A stretch of 64,000 bases of DNA, taken from Flavobacteriales bacterium. Lineage in GTDB: Bacteria; Bacteroidota; Bacteroidia; NS11-12g; UBA9320. Below, piece after piece: positions 25,336-31,815 of this stretch. The notes below the pieces were generated by a model, which saw only the letters and a list, made by a program, of their open reading frames with translations, had not been told where the DNA came from and searched no databases. A program made the position numbers and the translations under genes. Where the stretch lies: assembly GCA_020635395.1 (NCBI GenBank), contig JACJZV010000001.1, forward strand, positions 620,001-684,000, written 5' to 3'. Numbering within the stretch: position 1 is the first letter of the stretch; each line of letters begins with the position of its first letter.

Positions 25336-25833
25336 TTAATTTATGAATGTTATAATTGCTTCTCCATTTTTTGTAGCGTCGGAGTATACTTGTTGTAAGG
25401 CCTTAAAGTACTCGTTTAAATATTCGAAGGCTTCATCCCCTTCGTCCCAAATTGTCGGATAAATTTCCAATGTCATCATTCTTTTTGCGTCAAAACTTCT
25501 CTTTAATTCCTCTGTCGAGATTTTTGAAATTTGAGCGTTTATTTCTGAAACCTGAATTGGAGTCAAATAATTTGCTGGGCCATAACCTAAATCTTGGTCT
25601 TCGTCTATTAATTGTCCGCTGAATAACACCTTTGCAAGCGGATGGTCTAAGTCGTCTATGTTTTTACCCGTTAATAGAAACAAAATGCCTGCCCATGCTT
25701 TTTCGACATCTGTTAATTTTGGATCTTCGTAGCCTTTGTCATTATAAATCCTACCATATAGTTTCGAACTGTCGTTAATATATTCTTCGAGTTCAGCGTT
25801 TGAAACACGAAGAAGATTTCCAATCATACTCAT
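25336..25833 (-). CDS. DUF1877 family protein (YfbM-like, cassette gene)
   Basis: The 165-residue protein fits the DUF1877/YfbM family by its start (MIGNLLRVSNAELEEYI), the middle GYGPANYLTPIQVSEIN and the end YFKALQQVYSDATKNGEAIITFI. The family has a known fold but no settled function; members often sit in mobile or defence-rich DNA. The unit is a member of the cassette array, but the two edge sequences do not match each other, so one end has probably been rearranged, perhaps by the repeat copy next to it. Confidence 0.85.
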   Translation of the reverse strand: MSMIGNLLRVSNAELEEYINDSSKLYGRIYNDKGYEDPKLTDVEKAWAGILFLLTGKNIDDLDHPLAKVLFSGQLIDEDQDLGYGPANYLTPIQVSEINAQISKISTEELKRSFDAKRMMTLEIYPTIWDEGDEAFEYLNEYFKALQQVYSDATKNGEAIITFIN

Positions 25834-25863
25834 AATAATTTATTTTGTCTTGTTATGTTGTAC

Positions 25864-25977
25864 AAGGTTGCACCAAACGGATACGGCTTGGCGAAAGCAG
25901 GGCTTTGAAAACCATCAGCCGAAGTTAAGCACAAATGTTGAATTACTTCCTTCAGCCCTGCTTTTGCCAAACCGATG
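25864..25977 (-). repeat. attC-like site interrupted by a MITE-like element
   Basis: Arms GGCTTGGCGAAAGCAGGGCT (25885-25904) and AGCCCTGCTTTTGCCAAACC (25954-25973) pair at 17 of 20 positions. The outer core of this site (TACCTGCT) now lies at 26131-26138, beyond the inserted 145-bp element. Removing the element and one ACCGATG copy restores a continuous site. Confidence 0.75.
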
Positions 25978-26122
25978 TGCCTGTTGCACAACTCAAAAGT
26001 AACTCTATTTTTCAACTATTTCAAAAAAGTTGTAATTTTAATCTTTTTATTATCAGCGAGTTAATTGTGTTTTGTTTTTGAGGTAAAATCTAAAATAGCG
26101 TTGAGGTAGTTGTGCAACAGCT
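25978..26122. mobile_element. MITE-like element, copy A (145 bp)
   Basis: Non-coding, AT-rich element with inverted ends: TGTTGCACAACT near the left and AGTTGTGCAACA near the right, a perfect 12-bp pair. It is flanked by direct repeats of ACCGATG (25971-25977 and 26123-26129), as expected for a 7-bp target duplication. The second copy at 27528 is about 95% identical by eye. No transposase gene is inside; it would have to be moved by one elsewhere. Confidence 0.8.
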
Positions 26123-26141
26123 ACCGATGCTACCTGCTGTT

Positions 26142-26846
26142 TTACTCAATTCCTGTTATTAATTCTTTGTTTTTTTCTGTCAGTTCATTTATAGCGTCCA
26201 ACATATATTCAAGTCCCGAACTTTTTGGATTGTGTCCTGATAGTGAATATGAGCCGTCTTTCGAACTTTCAATTGCTTTTTCAAGTTGAGCTTTTTCTTT
26301 ATTCGTCCAATGCTTTCGCCTCATAGTTTCTATGTCGCCAAAATAAAGCTCAATTTTATTTTTCAGTACCAAATACTCTTGTCTATTTATAAAGCCAATT
26401 TTATAATCATTCGTAAAACTATCAAATTGCAAATTGTCTTTTAGTGAACGCCCTTTTGTTATAAATGTCCATAATTCAATAAAATCTTTATCCTTGGTAG
26501 ATGAAACCATTTTATTACTTGCATCATATCGCCAAACACTCATTGTCGGACCAAAAAAATCAAGAATGTCATTGTGCTGGTGTGTTAAGTCGTAGTATAT
26601 TCCTATAAATTCAGATGTAAGTTCGTCAATAAATTTCTTGTCTAATGTCGCAAAGTCTGCTTGCAAATCTTTGTTTTGATTAAAATACTCTTTTAGCCCT
26701 TCGTTCCCAAATGGTTGATTGAATTCCTCCATCGAAGATTTGTCAAAGTCTAAATACCATTGCCTAAAAGTCGAGTAGTTGTCAAACAATAGTTCTTTAA
26801 GTCCTTTGTCATAGTTGTTTTTAAAATAGCTTATTCTCTGTCCCAT
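26142..26846 (-). CDS. Hypothetical cassette protein
   Basis: I cannot assign this 234-residue soluble protein. It is acidic and rich in Phe, Tyr and Lys. It has a mixed helix/sheet look, no signal peptide, and no visible catalytic motif. Edge bases of the unit agree: GTACCTGCT before the ATG and TACCTGCT (inverted sense) after the stop. The 3' site carries MITE copy A. The start is the first Met after the core region. Confidence 0.7.
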   Translation of the reverse strand: MGQRISYFKNNYDKGLKELLFDNYSTFRQWYLDFDKSSMEEFNQPFGNEGLKEYFNQNKDLQADFATLDKKFIDELTSEFIGIYYDLTHQHNDILDFFGPTMSVWRYDASNKMVSSTKDKDFIELWTFITKGRSLKDNLQFDSFTNDYKIGFINRQEYLVLKNKIELYFGDIETMRRKHWTNKEKAQLEKAIESSKDGSYSLSGHNPKSSGLEYMLDAINELTEKNKELITGIE

Positions 26847-26864
26847 AGTATATCATCCAAAAAT

Positions 26865-26923
26865 AGCAGGTACGATCCCGTATTAGCGGTCGTTTTAATG
26901 CCGCTTATGCATTGTAGGGCATA
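26865..26923 (-). repeat. Short attC-like site between tspO-like and 234-aa genes
   Basis: A 59-bp site with a short inner stem (TATTAGCGG at 26881 against CCGCTTAT at 26901). Outer core bases are AGCAGGTAC at one edge and GTAGGGCATA at the other. The latter mirrors GTTGGGCATA at the start of the tspO-like unit, 9 of 10 bases. Confidence 0.6.
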
Positions 26924-26928
26924 GTTGT

Positions 26929-27387
26929 TTAATTATTAAAATAGATATATCCATTAAGTGATGTTGCTATCAAAAGCCAAACAAAGTATGGTAGTAAAAG
27001 TGCAGACATCACTTTCAACACTGGCCAATAATTGTACAATAAGTATCCTATGAGAAGTGTCAATAATGAAATGACCACTAGAGCAACGGTTATATTGTGT
27101 AAATAGAAAAACAGAGGATTCCATGCTACGTTTAACACCCATTGAAGTACATAAAATCCAATAATAAGTTTCTTATTCTCAATACTTGGCCACAGATAAG
27201 CCATATATAAAGAAAAGCAAATCATTATTATGATCCAAGCTAAACCAAATACCCACCCAGGAGGAGTCCAAGGAGCCTTGTTGAGTTCTAGATACCAATC
27301 TGATGGTACTCCCTTTCCTGTAAAGAGTCCACTGATTCCAAGTGCCCCAAAATTCAACAACAAAAAAATTACGATTCTATTTATCAT
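26929..27387 (-). CDS. TspO/MBR family protein (cassette gene)
   Basis: The 152-residue protein has five membrane helices and the family signatures KAPWTPPGWVFGLAW, the LNVAWNPLFF segment in helix 3, and LLPYFVWLLIATSLN at the end. TspO proteins bind tetrapyrroles and related ligands in the outer or inner membrane. The ATG before INRIVIFLL is chosen; the longer frame reads through the attC-like arm. Edges match (GTTGGGCATA / GTAGGGCATA). A TspO gene is unusual cargo beside a beta-lactamase. Confidence 0.92.
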   Translation of the reverse strand: MINRIVIFLLLNFGALGISGLFTGKGVPSDWYLELNKAPWTPPGWVFGLAWIIIMICFSLYMAYLWPSIENKKLIIGFYVLQWVLNVAWNPLFFYLHNITVALVVISLLTLLIGYLLYNYWPVLKVMSALLLPYFVWLLIATSLNGYIYFNN

Positions 27388-27401
27388 GTTATTATAATTA
27401 T

Positions 27402-27527
27402 GCCCAACGTTTTCGGGCTTTGCGTTCGGGCGGGTTTCGAAGCACAAAACTGTCAATCTGCACTAAACTTGAATAGAAGCATAATGCTCCAAGTTTGCAC
27501 GTCACCCCGCCTGACGCAAAACCCGTG
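27402..27527 (-). repeat. attC-like site upstream of tspO-like gene, interrupted by MITE copy B
   Basis: Outer arms CGGGCTTTGCGTTCGGGCGGG (27414-27434) and CCCCGCCTGACGCAAAACCCG (27505-27525) form a long stem, with a nested AAACTTG/CAAGTTT stem inside. The GCCCAAC edge at 27402 fits the attC consensus RYYYAAC exactly. The other core, GTTAGCAGT, now lies at 27681-27689 beyond the inserted element. Confidence 0.82.
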
Positions 27528-27674
27528 TGCCTGTTTCACAACTCAAAAGTAACTCTATTTTTCAACTATTTCAAAAAAGTTGCAATTTTAATCTTCTTAT
27601 TATCAGCGAGTTAATTGTGTTTTGTTTTTGAGGTAAAAATCTAAAATAGCGTTGAGGGTAGTTGTGCAACAGCT
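27528..27674. mobile_element. MITE-like element, copy B (147 bp)
   Basis: Second copy of the element at 25978, in the same orientation. The left end has TGTTTCACAACT (one change), the right end AGTTGTGCAACA. Direct repeats ACCCGTG flank it (27521-27527 and 27675-27681). The target differs from that of copy A, which supports two separate insertions rather than a copied block. Confidence 0.8.
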
Positions 27675-27697
27675 ACCCGTGTTAGCAGTAGCAATTC

Positions 27698-28504
27698 TCA
27701 TCTATCAGTTAGTTTGAGGTCGTTAAGGATTAAATAAACAATGTCTATTCGAGCATTTGCAAAGTCCTTATTGTTTAAGTCAGCCGATTGAATGCAGTTA
27801 GCGAAATAATAAACTTTGTCTTTATTCTCAAGATAGCCAACATACCACCCAATATCTTTATTGTCTTGTCCGCCCCAACCAGTTTTTGCTCTAATTACAT
27901 AATTCAATGTGTCCTTTGCAATCATTATATTTTTAACAATATCCATTGAACGCTTTGAAAAGGGAAGTTGGTTGTCGTGAAGTCGTTTTAAAAAGTCAAT
28001 TTGTTGTTTGGGAGAAACACGAAGTCCACCAGTAAGCCAAAACTTGTCTATGCCACCTGAAGTGTCAACGTTTCCATAGTTTGCTTTATCAAGCCAGTAT
28101 TTCATTTGTTGTCCGCCAACTCGTTTTGCAAGTTCTTGATAATACCAAACTGTAGAATTTTTGAAAGCGGTCTTTAAGTCGTGGTCGCTATTCCAGTTTG
28201 GGTTTTGTCGGGTTACACTGTCCCAAGGAATTACAAAGTTCTCGTCTTTAATTACTCCTGTCTCAAGTCCGATAAGCGAGTTACAAATTTTATAAGTCGA
28301 GGCAGGTGAAAAAGTTTGCTCGAATTGGTCTTTGTTGTAAAAAACATATTTGTCGTCTTGTGGGTCGTAAAGAACGAAAGAACCGCCAACATTAAATTGG
28401 TCGTAATATTTTTTAAAGTCGTCACGAATTTCTACCACCTGCTTTTGCTTACAAGCTGTTAGTCCGAGAACCATTAAAGTCAAAATTATTATTGTCTTTT
28501 TCAC
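27698..28504 (-). CDS. Class D (OXA-type) beta-lactamase lipoprotein
   Basis: The 268-residue enzyme hydrolyses beta-lactams in the periplasm. All class D motifs are present: S69-T-Y-K72 (nucleophile and carbamylated Lys), S117-T-V119, Y143-G-N145, the Trp in FWLTGGLRVSP and K207-T-G209. A lipobox (GLTAC, Cys18) suggests membrane anchoring. Length is normal for OXA enzymes. BlaR/MecR sensor domains share these motifs, but no N-terminal peptidase part is present. The unit is a cassette whose edges match 9 of 9 (GTTAGCAGT). The substrate range cannot be told. Confidence 0.93.
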   Translation of the reverse strand: MKKTIIILTLMVLGLTACKQKQVVEIRDDFKKYYDQFNVGGSFVLYDPQDDKYVFYNKDQFEQTFSPASTYKICNSLIGLETGVIKDENFVIPWDSVTRQNPNWNSDHDLKTAFKNSTVWYYQELAKRVGGQQMKYWLDKANYGNVDTSGGIDKFWLTGGLRVSPKQQIDFLKRLHDNQLPFSKRSMDIVKNIMIAKDTLNYVIRAKTGWGGQDNKDIGWYVGYLENKDKVYYFANCIQSADLNNKDFANARIDIVYLILNDLKLTDR

Positions 28505-28519
28505 TGTCGTTATATTGTT

Positions 28520-28656
28520 ACTGCTAACGTTTTGCAGCTACCCGAAGGGCGGGGCTTTCGGAGCACTAATCTGTCAAGCTACGATAATGTTTATTTATTG
28601 TACAACTGTTCCAATTCCCACTTCAGCCCCCGCTTTTGGCAAGGTGCTGTTAGCAC
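28520..28656 (-). repeat. attC-like site between the beta-lactamase and ATPase genes
   Basis: Cores ACTGCTAAC (28520-28528) and GTTAGCA (28649-28655) enclose imperfect arms whose best-paired block is GGGCGGGGCT against AGCCCCCGCTT. The pairing is looser than in the other sites. The ATPase reading frame runs into this site for about 20 codons. Confidence 0.7.
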
Positions 28657-30388
28657 CCGTTTTTATTTCTGTTAATTTGTCAACCAGGTCTTTCGGGAAC
28701 ATATTTAGTTTTCTTAATGCTTTAAACAAGGTCTTAAAATTAATAATTGTGCTTGTGAAAATATTATTATAAACTTCATTCAATATCGTTTTTCCTCGTC
28801 TGTTCAATAACCATTTCGGATATAATAAAATTGTCTCACCAACAAATGACACTTCAATTCTTTCTGTTTCAGTCGCTGGGTCGAAATCAGGAAAGTATTT
28901 TTTTAATTCAGGTTCTACTATAGATATTATAGCGTCTGCGACTTTCTGTAAAGTTTCAGCAGGAAGCGATTTTAATTTGTATTCTTCGCCTACTGATAGC
29001 TTCAAACCCTCAACAGCTGGATTCTTTTCCTTGTCAATTAGTGCGGCATAAACAAGGATTGGATCAGCTAAATAATTTTCAATACTATATCTGTCTATTT
29101 TATAGACACCGTCAGATACGGCATTACCAGTGTCTGCGTCAATTAGTCCTTGAACAATATTTACTAATCCTGATTCTTGTAGCTTATTTACCCAATTCTG
29201 AACAACATCTTTGCCGCCTGATTTGTCTTTCGTAGATGCTGGAATAAATACTAATGGAATATTTGCATCGATTTGATTTTCTGTTGTAAGTTGATTGTAA
29301 GCAAATGAATAAAATGAAACATCATCGTTGTCTTCAACAAGAAAATACTTAGTTCCTTCACCTACATAAACCAATCCTGCTGTCAAGAGTGAAACAGAAT
29401 GATTTTTTGAAGGGGATTTTCTAATTCGAGGTTCAACTCGTGACATTTCATAAATTGAATTATTGGGTGCAAGAATAACTGTTGAAGGAGAGTGGGTGGT
29501 CATTATTACTTGGACTCCAAATTTGTCAACAAGAACATTTTTGATAACATTTAAAAACTGTTGAGACATTGATGGGTGCAGATGAGCATCAGGTTCGTCA
29601 AGTAATAATAATTTTGGAAATACTTTTTTTTCTTGGGAGTTGTACAAATAAAACACTAATGAAATAAGTACTTTTTCTCCTGAAGACAAGTCATTAAAAT
29701 TTATTTCCTCGTTTAATATTTGATGAGTAAGTTTTAATTGAAAGCCATCTCGAATTCCATTGTTTGAAGGGTCATTAACATCAAATGGTAATTTTGATTC
29801 TTTAATAATTTCTTTTAAAACAACCCACGGTTTTTCCCCGATTGATTTTTTTATATTTTCTTCCGTTTCGTGTTTAGCCTGCAGTTCTATTTCGGATAAC
29901 CTGTAATTATAAAAAACTTCACCAATCTTTTGACTTAGTTGGCTTTCCTGCTCAATTAATATCTCAGGAAAATATTCGTAAAATTCTTCTTTCGTTATGA
30001 CATTGAATTGTTTCCCTGTTTTCTTAATAATTTCTTGGCATGCCCAAAACATTTTAATTTGTCCTTCTTGGTTTCTTTGATAGTTGCCACCTTTAAAGTT
30101 ATTATAGTAACCATCCATCTGTTGCTGAATGGTAGAAAGATTAACGTGTCCCGTATTTTGTAGTTGCCACTCTCCCTTAAGAAAAGTAACCTCATCTGGT
30201 TTGATGGATTTCCCTGTTATAACAACTCTTTCGGTAGTTCCTTGTTTATTGATAATCGTATTATGAATTAAATCTAATAGTTGCGATTTACCAGTTCCAT
30301 TAGGTCCAGTTATTACAACGAAGTCAGGAATGTCTGTCCAGTTAAAACTTGTAATTGATTTGTATTTTTTGTCGAATTTTATTTCCAT
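28595..30388 (-). CDS. OLD-like AAA ATPase with a TOPRIM-like C-terminal region (cassette gene)
   Basis: The 597-residue protein has an ABC/OLD-type ATPase: Walker A GPNGTGKS near residue 30, signature LSSGEK, Walker B LLLLDEPDAHLHP and the His switch TTHSP. The C-terminal half has FLVEDNDDVSFY and GLIDADTGN, an E then DxD pattern as in TOPRIM or DUF4435-type nucleases. Such proteins often act in anti-phage defence; this is inference. The last 20 or so residues are encoded by the attC-like site, so the original stop may be lost. Start is set after the GTTAGCTGCC core. Confidence 0.82.
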   Translation of the reverse strand: MEIKFDKKYKSITSFNWTDIPDFVVITGPNGTGKSQLLDLIHNTIINKQGTTERVVITGKSIKPDEVTFLKGEWQLQNTGHVNLSTIQQQMDGYYNNFKGGNYQRNQEGQIKMFWACQEIIKKTGKQFNVITKEEFYEYFPEILIEQESQLSQKIGEVFYNYRLSEIELQAKHETEENIKKSIGEKPWVVLKEIIKESKLPFDVNDPSNNGIRDGFQLKLTHQILNEEINFNDLSSGEKVLISLVFYLYNSQEKKVFPKLLLLDEPDAHLHPSMSQQFLNVIKNVLVDKFGVQVIMTTHSPSTVILAPNNSIYEMSRVEPRIRKSPSKNHSVSLLTAGLVYVGEGTKYFLVEDNDDVSFYSFAYNQLTTENQIDANIPLVFIPASTKDKSGGKDVVQNWVNKLQESGLVNIVQGLIDADTGNAVSDGVYKIDRYSIENYLADPILVYAALIDKEKNPAVEGLKLSVGEEYKLKSLPAETLQKVADAIISIVEPELKKYFPDFDPATETERIEVSFVGETILLYPKWLLNRRGKTILNEVYNNIFTSTIINFKTLFKALRKLNMFPKDLVDKLTEIKTGANSTLPKAGAEVGIGTVVQ

Positions 30389-30870
30389 AGTTGTCTGTCT
30401 TAAAATGGCAGCTAACATCCCTATATGCCCAATACAATAGTCCAATTGTGCATATTTCCATTATCTATGCAACAATACATGCGACGCTGAAGATGTGGCT
30501 TCACCGCCAAACTCACACGGTCATGAGTTGTCTCATTCATCTGTCAAAAATATCTTTTTTCATAATAAATCCAAGCCTCTCCTTAATGACTTGTTGGTGG
30601 GTATTGCTAATTTTTTAAAGTGATGGTATAAAATTCCAATTTACCCAACTCTATAAAGTCAATCGCACAAATCTTGATAAAGATTAAACGCTTTAAAATC
30701 AGCACACTAAATCCGTTATACCCATTTTCAAACGTTTTCAAGTGTTTTTATACGTATCTAAATGTTTTAAAAACCGATGGCACAAAATACCGCCCCAATC
30801 TTTGCAGTGTCGGAAATGGTTAAAACCCCACACCGACTTTTTTAAAGTAACATATTAATTTTTTAAACAC
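30389..30870. other. Gene-free stretch between cassette array and ssb
   Basis: It holds the first cassette core (GCAGCTAAC, 30408-30416, minus-strand GTTAGCTGC) and directly beyond it a hairpin with ATATGC/GCATAT ends (30421-30453), where an attI or a further attC half would be expected. The remaining 400 bases are AT-rich. I see no integrase, no tRNA and no clear promoter for ssb, only an AATCTTTG that could serve as a -7 element (30797-30804). Confidence 0.6.
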
Positions 30871-31209
30871 ATGAACACACTAAGAAACAGCGTACGATTG
30901 ACAGGTCATTTGGGTGCTAACCCTGAGGTAAAAGAAGTAGCGGGCGGTAAAAAAATAGCTCGGTTTACGCTGGCCACCAACGAAACCTACCGCAAACAAG
31001 ACGGCGAAAAAGTGACCGAAACCACCTGGCATCAGTTGTATGCCTGGGGAAAAACGGCTGAAATTGCCGAAAAATACCTCAAAAAAGGGCAAGAAATAAG
31101 CATTGAAGGCAAACTTACCAACCGCACTTGGGAAGACGAAAACGGCCACAAACGCAACATTACCGAAGTGCAGGTAAACGAGGTAATGATGTTTGGCAAA
31201 AAGGATTGA
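30871..31209 (+). CDS. ssb: Single-stranded DNA-binding protein, short form
   Basis: The 112-residue protein is a single OB-fold SSB (NSVRLTGHLGANPEVKEV at the start, WHQLYAWGKTAEIAEKYLKKG in the middle, VQVNEVMMFGK at the end). It lacks the usual acidic DDDIPF-type tail that recruits partner proteins, so it is likely an accessory SSB rather than the main replication one. It is alone on the plus strand at the right edge of the cassette array. Whether it belongs to the mobile region is not clear. Confidence 0.9.
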   Translation: MNTLRNSVRLTGHLGANPEVKEVAGGKKIARFTLATNETYRKQDGEKVTETTWHQLYAWGKTAEIAEKYLKKGQEISIEGKLTNRTWEDENGHKRNITEVQVNEVMMFGKKD

Positions 31210-31229
31210 GGCTTTTCGATTTTTTTTTG

Positions 31230-31298
31230 AACCATTAAGGCATTGAGGTAGTTAAGTCTGCGGATAAAATCTTATTGTACCTTAAAGCCTTAATGGTT
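31230..31298. terminator. Long inverted repeat in the convergent ssb/thioredoxin gap
   Basis: Outer 12-bp arms AACCATTAAGGC and GCCTTAATGGTT pair perfectly and extend inwards to 21-bp arms with two mismatches around a 27-base loop. A T9 run lies just upstream on the plus strand. It may act as a bidirectional terminator between convergent genes, but the long loop and lack of a T tract after the stem leave room for a repeat remnant. Confidence 0.5.
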
Positions 31299-31320
31299 TA
31301 GAACATTTAAGCTTTAAAAT

Positions 31321-31815
31321 TTATTCACTTCCCAATTTAAGCTCCTGCAACCGATTTATCAAGTTTTGGCCAAAAACTCCGGTGGCTATTACCACTCCGG
31401 CAGAGTCCACCAAATAGTTTTGAGGCAGGTAGTGGGGCAATTTCATTTGGGTTAATAGCGGACTATCCCATTTGGCAGTGTCTATGGCATGTGTCGGCCA
31501 TGTTATTCGGTCGTTTCTTATGGCTTTTTGCCACACCAAACTATCGGTATCCAATGCGATGCTCACTATTTCAAAACCGTTTCCGTTTTTAAAGTTGGTG
31601 GTTTTGTATTGCTGATAGATGGTGTTTAATTCTCCGTTTTGTATGCGGCATGGCAAACACCACGTACCCCAAAATTCTACCAAAATGAGTTTGCCTTTTA
31701 TGCTGTCGGAAGCAATTTGATAATGCGTTTTTAGAGATTGAAAATCGAAGGAGTGTTGGTTGTTTTGTGAAAAACTAAATAGCACTAAAAGCGGTATGAC
31801 TGCCAACTTTTTCAT
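31321..31815 (-). CDS. TlpA/ResA-like thiol-disulfide oxidoreductase
   Basis: The 164-residue exported protein has a signal peptide (MKKLAVIPLLVLFSFS) and a thioredoxin fold with the active site WCLPC in EFWGTWCLPCR, and the cis-Pro region LPQNYLVDSAG. It should reduce disulfides in periplasmic proteins, for example in cytochrome c maturation; the target is not known. The start codon overlaps the murA stop by one base (TAATG), which suggests coupled translation with murA. Confidence 0.9.
   Translation of the reverse strand: MKKLAVIPLLVLFSFSQNNQHSFDFQSLKTHYQIASDSIKGKLILVEFWGTWCLPCRIQNGELNTIYQQYKTTNFKNGNGFEIVSIALDTDSLVWQKAIRNDRITWPTHAIDTAKWDSPLLTQMKLPHYLPQNYLVDSAGVVIATGVFGQNLINRLQELKLGSE

Noticed and set aside
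27698..28504. Beta-lactam sensor (BlaR1/MecR1) rather than an enzyme
   Set aside because: Only the class D-type domain with a lipoprotein signal is present; no membrane helices or M56 peptidase domain.
30417..30870. Integron integrase or attI with promoter Pc next to the first cassette
   Set aside because: No open frame of suitable size or tyrosine-recombinase motif is present; only a short hairpin is seen.
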